A stretch of 64,000 nt of DNA from Codonopsis lanceolata (lineage: Eukaryota > Streptophyta > Magnoliopsida > Asterales > Campanulaceae): contig CM028380.1 in the NCBI GenBank assembly GCA_013146195.2, forward strand, positions 79,588,071 through 79,652,070, read 5' to 3'. The notes beneath the pieces are model-generated. The model was not told the origin of the DNA and searched no databases. It saw only the letters and a list, made by a program, of their open reading frames with translations. This document shows positions 47,046-57,639 of this stretch, in pieces (within the stretch, counting starts at the first letter, position 1; each line of letters begins with the position of its first letter). A program made the position numbers and the translations under genes.

Positions 47046-48411
47046 AAGTCTTCTATATGGTGTTGCATCTTGGAAGAGAGGCTTAGTGCTGGAAGCAAGG
47101 TTGTGGTTGACTTTAATAGGAATACAGATGGTTTTGCATTCAATAGTTTAGTACCAGTAATGATGTCTAATGTGCATTTTCTTTGGTGTAGACATAGACC
47201 TTGGGAGTTCCTTGCAACTTCAAGCCCAAGAATGTACTTGAGTGAACCAAGATCTTTAACTGGGAAGTAAGATTGGATATATGTCTTTACTTGATTGAGC
47301 AGATCTGGGGGGTTTATGCATGTTAGTAATAAGTCATCCACATAGATATTTTTTTTAAAGGTTGGAGGGGACATAGACCTTACCCCAACCCTTATTTTTT
47401 ATTATTATTTAAATGCCTTCAAATGCTACAATTATAGATATATGATACCTTTGGTATGGCTAGAACAAATGGTGTCTCTGCTGAGGCTTTGAACACCCAA
47501 CCTCTCGGTTGAGAGTAGTGATGTACCAGGGTGCCTCTTGTTGGGTTTGAACACTCAACATCTCTGTTAAGATAAGCGAGCAGTTAAATGGGGCCTTTAG
47601 GTAAGGCTTGAACAACAGCGTTGCCTCTAAAGAGGCTTGAACACCCGACCTTTCTATTGAAAGTTGTAAAGTCCAGAGTGTCTCTAGTGGAACTTGAACA
47701 CCTAACCTCTCCGTTAGGAGAAGTGAGCAGTACCAGTTGAGCTAGAGCTCGTTGGTTCATCCACATAGATAAGAACAGCCACAAAGCCCTCAAAACAAAA
47801 GGCAAGAAGAGTAGTGGAGAATTTAGAAAACCAATGTTTAGGGGCCTGTTTTAATCCATAGAGAGACTTATGTAGCCTGCAGACTATAAGAGCAGATGAT
47901 GGAGGTAGGCTATAAGAGAAACCAGGTGGTAATTCTATTTAGACCTCTCCCGTTAAATCTTCATGTAAGAATGCATTGGAAACATCCATTTGAAGAAGAT
48001 GCCAACCTTTGGCTGAGGCAATGGCTAGAAGGACCCTCACATATGTCATTTTTGCCATAAGGGAAAATGTTTCAAAAAAAATATTCTCCCTTAGTCTGTG
48101 TGAACCCTTTTACAACTAATTTGGCTTTGTACTTGTCAATGGAACCATCAGGGTTGTGTTTTATCTTAATATCCATTTGCAACCCACAGCATGCTTGTGA
48201 GGGGGCAAATATTGAATGGACCAGGTTTTGTTATCTTCCAATGCTTTAAGCTCAGAGGCCATGGCCTGACGCTAAAGGGGATTCTTGACTGCTTGGTTAT
48301 ATGTTTTGGGTTCTGTTTCAGTTGAGATACCGCAAACATAATTCTTGTAGGTGAGAGATAGATTGTCAAGGGAGTAGTATTTGGACATATGGTAGGGAGT
48401 AGTGCATGCAA
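47024..48411 (-). pseudogene. Reverse transcriptase of the copia element, split by a SINE
   Basis: The finger region is broken by many stops (48411-47800). The catalytic box reads LIYVD before the SINE (minus strand, about 47771) and IYVDDLLLTC after it, because the target duplication covers these codons. KDLGSLKYILGLEVAR follows. Without the SINE the domain order is canonical. Confidence 0.8.
47334..47771 (-). mobile_element. SINE in the RT catalytic box
   Basis: A 408 bp insert (47349-47756) between perfect 15 bp repeats TCATCCACATAGATA (47334-47348, 47757-47771). On the minus strand it has box A TAGCTCAACTGG (47733-47744), box B GTTCAAGTTCC (about 47689-47699) and a 3' A-run (AAAAAAAATAT). 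The interior holds about four diverged modules, each with GAGGTT(A/G)GGTGTTCAA, and the last ~60 nt (GGGTTGGGGTAAGGTCTATG) resembles tails of asterid SINEs. These are the marks of target-primed retroposition from a pol III transcript. Confidence 0.85.
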
Positions 48412-48839
48412 CAGATTTGTGTAGAACCGAAGGTGGGAGACCTGTGAAGTCTTTGAATTTAGAAGGTATAACTTTTTGTCTTTGAGGCCTTGGATTAGGT
48501 TGAGGAAGGAGGGGGGTCTGATGGTGAAGGAAGAGGTATAGAATGAGGTATAGTGGTTGAAGTATTTGAGGGCATGGGGAGATGTTCTTCACAGACAAAA
48601 TCAGAAGTTGGAGGTGAAGACAAAAGATCTTGATTAGTTTGTGTGGGAAGAGTTTTGAAGGGAAATATGGATTCATATAATATGACATCTCTACTGTAGG
48701 AAACTTGATGAGTGGTAAGATTATACACCTTATAAGCTTTTTTATTGTGAGGGTAGCCCAAAAATATGCACTTGTGGGCTCTTGGTAGAAATTTGTCTCT
48801 GTTGTATGATGTAGTAGAGACATAGAACAGTCATCAAAG

Positions 48840-49739
48840 AGTTCTTAAGTGATTATATTGGGGAGAGTACCAAAGAAAACTTCAAAGTTGGTCTTGAACT
48901 TTAGCACTGAGTTTGGAAGCCTGTTGATGAGATATGTTGCAGTGAGAAGATAGTCTCCCCAGAATCTTATAGGAAGGTCTGATTGAAATCTGAGAGCTCT
49001 GACAAGTTCCAGAAGATGTATGTGCTTCCTTTCAGGTCTCTCATTTTTTGGGGGGTGTCAATACAAGAACTGTGATGTTGTATGCCATGAGCTTGGAGTA
49101 GAGGACTGAGAGTAGTGTTGAAGAATTCAGTCCCATTATCTGTTATAAGATTTTTGACAGCTACATCATAGCAAAGAAAGTTTGAAGGACTTGTCATGCT
49201 TGAGCTTTTGATTTGAGAAGGTAGGTACATATGATCCTTGAATAACCATCAATAATAGTGATGAAGGAGTTGTAGCCATCATAAGTTGAGTGTCTGTAAG
49301 GCCCCCATATGTCACAGTGAATTAATTCAAACATAGTATTACTATGGGAGCTGCTTAAGGGAAAAGGTTGTCTAGTTTGCCTAGCCATATGACAAACATC
49401 ACAACAGAGATTGGTTTTAGTATTGAGAGAGCATTTGATTGAACAAATATGTTTCATAGAAGATAAGGTAACATGTCCAAGTCTTGTATGCCAGAGATAC
49501 AGTTTATCAAAGGGTTTTGTGAATACATTCTTAGTGGCTATAGTGTTGAGGGCAATGGAGTTTGAACTTGAGTTGGGAATTTGAAATTTGTAGAGACAAC
49601 CAATTAGTCTACCAATCTCCTTGTTCTGCAAATGTTTTGGTCCCTGGAGGAAGCAAGAGGTTAAAGAGAATACTAGGTAGCAGCCAGAATCAATAGTAAG
49701 TTTACTCCCAAAGATAAGATTGAAATGAAAATCAGGCAC
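48840..49739 (-). pseudogene. Integrase of the copia element
   Basis: 49739-49194: LWHTRLGHVTLSSMKHI (GAG-pre), CDVCHMARQTR, ELIHCDIWGPYRHSTYDGYN, TIIDGYSR. 49230-48967: VKNLITDNGTEFFN, then a shift in the TPQKNERPERKH region that carries the third acidic residue. Frameshifts lie near 49200 and 49060. Confidence 0.88.
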
Positions 49740-50000
49740 ATAATAGACATTGTGAAGTTCAATTTCTTTAGATAAGATAAATGTGCCCTTGTGAGTGATT
49801 ATTGCAGATGAATCACATATCTGATAGGTGCAGGGTTAATAAAAAGATCAAAGGAAACGGTGATATGATCACTAGCTCCTAAATCTATGATCCATTCATG
49901 AGAGGCAGGAATATGACTGGCAAGCGATATAGGATCACTGATGTAGTTCATACCTGCCAGATGAACTTCAGGATTATCAAAAAAAGTCTACAAAGTTGTT
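49740..50000 (-). pseudogene. Protease of the copia element
   Basis: HEWIIDLGASDHIT at about 49880-49920 is the catalytic site; copia proteases have D-S/T-G-A here, so Ser is replaced by Leu (TTA for TCA). Stops follow. Confidence 0.7.
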
Positions 50001-50280
50001 GCTTTTGCTGTTGTTGAGTAATGATATAAGTTGTTGATATTGTTCAGAAGTGAGATGGTTATCACCATTGGTATTGTTTATGACTTCTGTGGTAGGTTTG
50101 TTATGACCTTGAGTAGTACTTGCAGCAATGTTAGTCTTGTTCTTGGGCATTTTTGCCTGATCGGGTTTAATGTCGTAGAAAGGGTGCCAATCTGGGAATC
50201 CATGAATGAAGAAACACTTGTCCTTGGTACGTGAGTCACCAACTGAAGAATTTACCTTTTAATGTGTTAGATTGGTTGTT

Positions 50281-51129
50281 TCATGTGTATTTGTTCTTTG
50301 CATATTTGTTGAAGTTGTTGGTAGTATGACCACTGGCTTTGTTCAGTAAGGCAGTGGGGGTATTATCAGGGGTAATAAGTTGCCTTTGACCTTCTTCTTG
50401 GACAAGCATAGGCACAGCCTTGGTAATAGAGGGGATAGGAGACATCCTTAAGATTTGGCCTCTTACATCGGTGTATATATCAGACAGTCCCATAAGAAAC
50501 TGAGTTAATTTTGAGAGGTGTTCATATTCTTCTTGAAGTTTGGTTGCTCCGCAGGTGCAGTTGCAGGCACATTTAGGGAGTTGTAGAAGATTAGACAACT
50601 CATCCCAAAGGCCTCTAAATTTAGTGAATTAAGCACTTACATTTAGACTTCCTTGAGAACGTAGCATAATATTTTTCCTCACTTGGAAGATTTTAGGGGC
50701 ATCACTTTGAGTGTACCTAGTTATGATATATTCCCATATTTCATAGGTTTTTGTGAAGTACACAACACTTTGTCTAATTTGAGAGTCAATAGTGTTCAAT
50801 AGCCAAGACATAACCATACTGTTGCATCTTTCCCAAGCATTAATGTATTTAGACTGAATTGAAGGTCTTGTATTTGATCTATTGACCATCCCTAATTTAT
50901 TCTTGGCAGATGGGGCTATGGTGATGGAAATTTTCCACTGCATAAAGTTTGTATCATTGAGGACTTCAGTAATAAGATTTATGTCTGGGTGATCATTGGG
51001 ATGCAGATACAAGGGATGGACAGAATGCAATTGGAGTGTTGATTTAGGTAGGTCATAAATATCAGTATGGAGATCTTCTTTTTCTTTGGAATTTGATGTT
51101 TCTGTGATGTTTGGTTGTGTTTCAGTCAT
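50281..51129 (-). pseudogene. Gag of the copia element
   Basis: Starts MTETQPNITETSNSKEKED at 51129. Contains the copia gag N-terminal part (HPLYLHPNDHPDINLITEVL, FMQWKISITIAPSAKNKLG) and the UBN2-like body (WERCNSMVMSWLLNTIDSQI, IWEYIITRYTQSDAPKIFQV). An in-frame TAA at about 50629 separates it from the rest (FTKFRGLWDELSNL, FLMGLSDIYTDVRGQILRM). Confidence 0.85.
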
Positions 51130-51249
51130 TGTGGAAGAAAGAGATAAGATTTACCTTCTGTATTTTGAAGTTGTATTGAAAATGCAGGGAAGAACATAAA
51201 GAGGAGGAAGAACTCCTTCCTTTGAGCAGAATCGTGGGAAAAGATCACT

Positions 51250-51261
51250 GCTCTGATACCA
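51250..51261 (-). other. Copia primer binding site
   Basis: TGGTATCAGAGC on the minus strand, directly after the 5' LTR end, complementary to initiator tRNA-Met. Confidence 0.9.
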
Positions 51262-51575
51262 TGTTAATTTGCGGAATAAAAAAGAGATTGAATTGTAGTA
51301 TTATATTATCTTAAATTGAGGACATAAACAAGAGTATAAATAGGCTGTAGAAGCCGGAAGAAAGAAGGAGATACATTCTTTTTAGGAAAAGGTTTTAACC
51401 AACTAAACAACCTAGATACTATCACCGCTACCCTCCTAGTTTGAAAGTATTGCAGCTAGACCCTTTAAGCTTTTCTGACTATGGCTTCCTGCCGAAGTTC
51501 TTCCTGCTGAAGGTAGGAATCTGACTTAGGATAGGATTCTGACTTAGATTCTGAGTAGCATTAGGTTTCTTATCA
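51262..51575 (-). repeat. Copia 5' LTR
   Basis: Pairs with 46063-46372. Contains an extra AAGTTCTTCCTGCCGAAG-like duplication near 51500. Confidence 0.92.
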
Positions 51576-51585
51576 TACCTCTCCA

Positions 51586-52047
51586 CAGGGTCGGTCCTGA
51601 ACTTTTGGGGATCCAGAGCGAAAAGAAAAAAAGGGCCCTTGAAACATTATAAAAATAAGATTTTTTGACAAACAATTTTTTGACTTTTCATAATTTAAAG
51701 TATTGAAAATGTATACTACCTACAAACATATAAGAAAAATAAGTATTAAATAATTATTGAGAACAGTTATTCTTCATTTGCTAAAACAATTTGCAATAAA
51801 AAGAATATACTCAATCAATTTTTTTCTTTTATTTATTTTTTGACTTCTGGATGGATATGTTTTTGGTAACATGTGTGCGCTATAAATTCAAGTTAAAAAA
51901 ATCAAGTGACAAAGCTAAGAATCAAACGGACATAAGCAATAAAAATTATAGTCACATTACAATAAAGTTTGTTTTTTGGTTGAAATATTAATATTATATA
52001 CCCAATGATAATCTATCTTGGTTAAATATTTTTTGTTTTATATATGC
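51586..52047. other. Spacer with a CAGGGTCGGTCCTGA end
   Basis: CAGGGTCGGTCCTGAACTTT at 51586 resembles a hAT-type terminal repeat common in plants, but I cannot find its inverted partner. The remainder is AT-rich. Confidence 0.35.
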
Positions 52048-54190
52048 AGTTAGATCATTACGAAGTTAACGAAGAGTTTTGTAGTGAAGAAGAACAACAT
52101 CATGCAGATAATAATATTTGTACAACTTCAATGCTTGATTTTCCAATATAAAAAGAACATTTTGCAGATATTCATTTACAAATTAGTCACCCCTCTCGTT
52201 CTATATACTGCCAACCCCAGGCATCAGGATTTGTATATATTTGTTTGAAATTGTGATAATTAAATGTTTATATTTATTCCATGTTTGTTTTAGTGTCTTT
52301 TTTTCTGTTATCATAGACTGTTGAGGTTTGAAAAAATTGTATTAATAGTCCTCATGTCAATCCTTGGCAGCAGAAATTGGATTTGGGTTTTTGGCTTGAA
52401 AAAACTTTGTTAACAATCCTGATGTCTGGCCTTAGCGGCAGGAACTGGATGGGGTTTTTTTGCTTGAAAAAACTGTGCAAACAGTCCTGATGTCAATCAT
52501 TGGTAGCAGAGACTGAATGGAGGTTTTTTTAATTGAAAAAACTGCGTATATATTGATAGAATTTTCTAATGCCTGGTTTTTTGGGAATAGTCATAAATTG
52601 TTGAGGTTTGAAAAAATTGTGTTAACAGTCCTGATGTCAATACTTGGCAGCAGAAATTTGATAGGCTTTTGGCTTGAAAAAACTTTGTTAACAGTCCTAG
52701 TGTCTGGCCTTGGCAGCAGAAACTGGATGAGGGTTTTTTGGCTTGAAAAAACTAAAATTGAATAGGGGTTTTTTGGCTTGAAAAAATGTGCAAACAATCT
52801 TGATGCCAATCCTTGGTAGCAGTTACTGAATGGGGGTTTTTTTTATTTGAAAAAACTGTGTATATATTGATAAAAATTTCTGATGCCTGGTTTTTTTGGG
52901 GATAGTCATAATCATAGTTTAAACAATTTTGATGATTCCTAAGGTTGGCAACAGAAATTGGATATATTGATAGAAAGTTTTTTGTTTCATGATTTTTTGT
53001 AGGTTTCTGATGATATAGACACAATTGAAAGCAATCTTAAGAAAGATAGAGAAAATGAAATAAATAAGTTGAAATCTAAGATGAATGAGATTCTCTTTAC
53101 AGTTGATGGTCTCAACGAGACTTTGTCTGATAAGGACCATATTATACAATCGAATGATATTGAGATCAAATGGTTTTTGTCAACAATTGATGGCGTTAAA
53201 GAGACTATAGTTGAAAAAGAACATATTATTCAATTGAAAGATATTGAGATAGATAAACTAAAAGATTAAAAGTCAAAATATACTCCAACGTTATCTTCTG
53301 AGTTGTCACCAACATCTGAACTTCATGTAAAGCTTCTTAAAGAAAATTCAATATTGAAGAAAAAGGTATTAGAGTTGGAAGAAGAAATTGCAATGAACAA
53401 TGCTATTCATTTGAAGGCAGTTACTACATAGAATATTAATTATATTTTGAAAGACATCAACAGCATGGACGACTTTGTTAGTGATTCGTCTCGTCATGAA
53501 GATCCTTTTGTTAATGAAGAAGGCTCTACACTTGCAAAAAGAGTTCATTGTCGTCTTGATTGCAAAAAGAAGCGTGTTGGATCATCATGTGAGAAAAAAA
53601 ATTGAAAGAAAAAAAATAGACTTAAAGAAGCAATGGGGTATGATAATACACTTAAAAAAGCAATGGGATATGATATTCTTATTTTTCTTATAAACACAAC
53701 GGGACAAGGTAAAATAAAGTCAGGGGTCTCCGACCATTGGACTCTACTTGTACTTTCTGAAAGTGATATAAGATGGACATTATACAATTCATGCATACAC
53801 TCTCAACAACTAGTAATGATTGGCTTTTGAAGAGGGCTAGAATTCTTGTAAGTTTTATTAGTAATATCTTTTAAGTAATGTCTTTAGATTAAGTTTTATT
53901 GGTTCTTTCCTCTGTAGGTAAATTACGTTAAACGCAGAATGAAAAAACTTGTGGATTTCTTTCATGAACAATACAAGTATCTGAACAAGCCTAAATTCAA
54001 ATGCAGCATTGGAAGATTTGAAAAATCACCACAACAAAATGACTACACACAAGATTGTGGTGTTTTTGTATGTTCTTTAATTGAATGCTTGCTAAGAGGA
54101 CAAATGATTCCTAGTAATATTAATGCCTATAAATATAGGGTAAAGATGACTGAAATATTTATTTTGGAAGGGGTTAACAAAAAACAATGA
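52048..54190 (+). pseudogene. Decayed Ulp1/SENP-type (C48) cysteine protease gene
   Basis: Exon-like parts: 52048-52151 (acidic, after TATATGCAG), 52998-53270 (coiled coil with two copies of an ID(G)-(V/L)-(K/N)-ET-x8-KEHIIQLKD-type unit, after TTTTTGTAG), 53272-53450, then 53640-53829 with SDHWTLLVLSESDIRWTLYN, and 53918-54187 with QQNDYTQDCGVFVCSLIECL. His (HWTLLV) and Cys (QDCGVFVC) of the C48 active site are present. The place of the catalytic Asp reads LYNS. Such proteases act on SUMO or related conjugates, and plant MULE, CACTA and Helitron elements often carry copies. Stops at 53269, 53430, 53604 and 53829 indicate decay, unless further introns remove them. It is convergent with the Helitron genes on the other strand. 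Confidence 0.7.
52311..52975. repeat. 67 bp minisatellite, array 1
   Basis: About nine units of a ~67 bp motif: TTGAAAAAACTGTGTTAACA, then GTCCTGATGTC, then CCTTGGCAGCAGAAACTGG, then a T-run. A four-unit pattern repeats (52320-52605 and 52606-52870): the fourth unit of each has TATATATTGATAGAA and TGCCTGG. The array lies in the intron-like space before the coiled-coil exon of the protease gene. Confidence 0.9.
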
Positions 54191-54274
54191 CAAAATTTGT
54201 TTGAAAAGGTGAAATGCTCATAATTAAATGTTTATGTTTATTCCATGTTTGTTTTAGTGTTTTTTTTTCTGTAA

Positions 54275-55365
54275 TCGTAAACTATTGAGGTTTATTGGAT
54301 TTTAAAAAATGTGAAAAATGTCCTGATGTCAATCCTTGGAAGCATAAACTGTTGAGGTTTGTTCTCTTGAAAAAACTGTGTTAACATCCAGATGTCTGAC
54401 CTTGACAGCAGAAACTGGATGAGATTTTTTTGGCTTGAAAAACTGTGTTAACATCCTGATGCAGCAGCAGACACTGACTGGAGTTTATTGGATTGAAAAA
54501 ATTGTGCAAACAGTCTTGATGTCTGGCCCTGATAGCAGAAACTGTATGGGGTTTATTGTATTAAAAAAGCTGTGAAAAAGTCCTGATGCCTGGCCTTGGT
54601 AGCATAAACTGGATGGTGTTTTTTGGTCTTGAAAAAACTGTGTTAACAGTACTGATGCCTAGTATTGATATCAGCATTATTAGATTTTATTTGGTCTTGA
54701 AAAAACTGTGTTAACAGTTCTGATGTCTGTCCTTGACATCAGTATTATTGGATTTTTTTTGTTTTGAAAAAATTGTGTTAACAGTTCTGATGTCTAGCAT
54801 TGACATTAGCATTATTGGATTATTTTTTTGTCTTGAAAAAATTGTGTTAACAGTTCTGATGCCTAGTATTGGCATCAACATTATTGAATTTTTTTTGTCT
54901 TGAAAAAACTATGTTAACAGTTCTGACACATGTCCTTGGCATCAACATTATTTGTTTTTTTTATCTTGAAAAAACTATATTAATAGTTCTGATGTCTAGC
55001 ATTGACTTCAACATTATTGGTTTTTTTAAGTCTTGAAAAAACCATGTTAACAATTTTGATGTTTCGCATTGGCATTAACATTATTGATTTTTTTTTAAAA
55101 ACTGTGTTAACTGTTCTGATGTCTGTCCTTGGCATCAGCATTATTGAATTTTTTTTTGTTTTGAAAAAACTGTGTTAATAGTTCTGATGTCTAGCATTGA
55201 TATTATTATTATTGGTTTTTTTGTCTCATCAAAACTGTGTTAATAGTTCTGATGCCTAGCATTGGCATCAACATTATTGGATTTTTTTTGTGTTAACAGT
55301 TCTGATGTCTAGCATTGGCATCAACATTATTTGATTTTTTTTGTCTTGACAGTCTGGATAAGATT
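54275..55365. repeat. 67 bp minisatellite, array 2
   Basis: About 16 units of the same motif start 85 bp after the protease stop. Early units resemble array 1 (GGCAGCAGAAACTGGATG). Later ones form a subfamily with TAGCATTGGCATCAACATTATTGG. Units contain the palindrome TGTTAACA. No ORF. Confidence 0.92.
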
Positions 55366-55725
55366 TGTCTTCATTAATGATATTTTTTTTCATTTGGTAA
55401 CCAATTTGTAGTTATATGAAATGTCGAAAAAATTGATGGAACTAGATGAAAACGTTTTTCTAAAATTGTACTCACTTGAAATTTGTTCATTCTTTTATGC
55501 CACTCTTAGTGGGTGGATTCGATCTGTTAAATTGTTTGTTCTTGCTCTTAAAGATATAATTGGGCTTTCTGGTTGGACCCAGATTGGCATTTGATAGCGT
55601 GATTTTTTCTGTATATTTAAAATTACTTAGTTTCACGAGGGTGTTATAATATTATGTTGTATGATTTTTTATTCAAATTTATATATTATCTTGAAATGAT
55701 TTTGGCTTGCATAGTTGTAGCAATA

Positions 55726-57079
55726 CAATCAACCCATCTTTGTTTGAGGTTTCAATGTGTGACAGTATCTTAACAGCATAAGCTCCCCATGACGTACACT
55801 TGAGCTTCTTATTACGTAAAATGGTTTCAAAATATATAATTAAATATTGAAATAAAAGACATTCGAGAGAAAGACTTACTCATAGTCCTCTAGCTCAAAT
55901 TCAATGTATTTTGAATTAGTTTTATATTTGAGCAATCATTTTCCTACGACTTTACCAACAACATCTACAAATATTATTAAAATTAGTTTATGTAAACCAT
56001 AATATATATTAATTCATTGGAATTATAAAATGTACCTATTAATCCTGATTGTGCGACGTCAATTGACTGAATTTCATCGAAACTTTTTAGATTGAAAATG
56101 TTGGTTGAGATTTTTTTGTCACCAACTGTTATGACGCATGTTGTTGATAAAAACATTAGCATGTAATTGACATTAGTTATTTTGTAATTTCCATGGTTGT
56201 CAATCACAGATACGTTTGCAATATAATATAAATTGTCCTCTTGCAATTTTGATTCAAATTGTTTAATCAATGTCTTGTTAATTGATGCTTGTATCTGCTC
56301 GCCATGTATCAATACAAAGAAAATATGTAAATGTAAGTACAAATAATGCAGGAAGTATGTAGTTCTAAATAATCTCACTAATCTAATTTTGTATCTTAGT
56401 GTGTGAAGAAAGTTGAGGGGATCTATTCAAATTGCAGACACAGATGGACACGAAGATATTAAGCGCATATTTGGGATAACAACTATAGAAGGGAGTGACA
56501 GGCTAGGAAAGGACATCAAGGTATATTTCTCTCCTTTCTTCCTCACACACAACAATCACAATTTTGATAGACAATATGCAGGTTAAAAAAACTGGTTTTG
56601 ACTGAATAATGAAAAGAAGGTTGCAAGTTATGAAATGAGGGAGATGAGACACAGTAGCAGATTATTACTGCGTAATGCGTACCTCCAAAAAATGATTATC
56701 TACTTTTATAATTGATAGTGATATAAAAATCTCATTTTAAAAATAATGTAGGAAGTATGCAGTTCTAAATAATATCAATGATCTAACTATATGATTGACC
56801 AATAATTTTTTACTTTCCCATATTGCAGGAAGCACAACAGATATTGCAGACGGATGATACAGAGCTCGTATTATAAATTAACTAAAAACTATTGACTTGT
56901 ACTGATTATATAATATTTACCTCTGCATCGACCATAACCAATTTCACTGATGGAGGAATCTTCAAATCGTTATTGTTAGGAATAGTCCATTTCCTAGCAA
57001 GACGAAACTTCAACATCCAATCAATTTTGTGTTTATGAATATCTTTTAATAGGGTAGCGTTCACCATTGTGTTCACCAT
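55726..57079 (-). pseudogene. Helitron-associated RPA1-like gene
   Basis: Four exon-like parts on the minus strand. 56921-57079: MVNTMVNATLLKDIHKHKID, LARKWTIP, VKLVMVDAE, then a GTAAAT donor. About 56036-56296: GEQIQASINKTLIKQFESKL, DNHGNYKITN, then a GTACA donor. About 55879-55969: DVVGKVVGK ... YIEFELEDYE. About 55726-55800: NKKLKCTSWGAYAVKILSHI. This is the OB-fold series of replication protein A 70 kDa-like proteins (DUF223 type) carried by plant Helitrons and thought to bind single-stranded DNA. A stop in exon 3 (after VVGK) and a weak exon 2 acceptor suggest decay. Confidence 0.7.
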
Positions 57080-57119
57080 TGTATATTGTATACGTAATAG
57101 AATTCCAAATGGGTATGTA

Positions 57120-57120
57120 C

Positions 57121-57160
<40 letters not shown>
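57120..57160. repeat. (TA)n microsatellite
   Basis: About 19 TA units just upstream of the RPA-like start; creates a false IYIYIY extension on the minus strand. Confidence 0.95.
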
Positions 57161-57163
<3 letters not shown>

Positions 57164-57477
57164 TTTGACCACAAGTTGAATAGATTTTCATGACTATTCA
57201 AATGGGTCTGTAATCAATACATATTAAGTAATCAATATTGATGTAAACATGCTTGATTGAGTATGTTTTTGCGTGATGTATGTAATCAATTCAAACTACA
57301 CAGTAAATTATTTCAAATTTCAAATATATACAATGGGTCTTTGAATCAAAAGTAATGTAATCAATGCAAAACTGTCTTAGTCAAAAGTGATGAAAAAATG
57401 GAAAGTGGGTTTTGGTGGGATATTACATTAAATAGATGTGATAATATACCTTTGTCATTATCGATATATAGATTAAC

Positions 57478-57630
57478 AATAGTGCTAGGTTTACCACTAA
57501 TTCTACCACTATTGTTACCACTAAGCCTTAGTGAAGGGCAATGTTGTCTTTCACTAAAACACATTTTGCCTTCACCAAGGCTTAGTGGGTAACAATAGTT
57601 GTAGAGATAGTGGTAAACATAGCATTATTG
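57478..57630. mobile_element. Foldback MITE
   Basis: Left arm CAATAGTGCTAGGTTTACCA.. (57478-57548) and right arm, read on the minus strand, CAATAATGCTATGTTTACCA.. (57630-57562) pair over about 70 bp, through TATTGTTACC(C)ACTAAGCC, around a loop of about a dozen bases. The whole unit is nearly one hairpin. Confidence 0.75.
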
Positions 57631-57639
57631 ATAGACTAA

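Larger units (their letters stand above)
46063..51575 (-). mobile_element. Ty1/copia LTR retrotransposon (decayed)
   Basis: LTRs 46063-46372 (3') and 51262-51575 (5'), both TG..CA on the minus strand (start TGATAAGAA, end ATTAACA). The PBS TGGTATCAGAGC (initiator tRNA-Met) is at 51250-51261 and the PPT AACTTGAGAGGGGA at 46373-46386. The minus-strand order gag-PR-INT-RT-RH is that of Ty1/copia. The LTRs differ by indels, so insertion is not recent, and no target duplication is seen (AATAC versus TACCT). A SINE lies in RT. Confidence 0.92.

Noticed and set aside
47490..47756. tRNA gene
   Set aside because: Box A and box B are present, but the sequence cannot form a cloverleaf; flanking target repeats and an A-tail show a SINE.
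52311..55365. CRISPR-like or telomeric arrays
   Set aside because: 67 bp units diverge along their whole length without spacers; ordinary minisatellite.
56906..57172. N-terminal IYIYIY extension of the RPA-like protein
   Set aside because: It is a translated (TA)n microsatellite; the likely start is the internal ATG at 57079.
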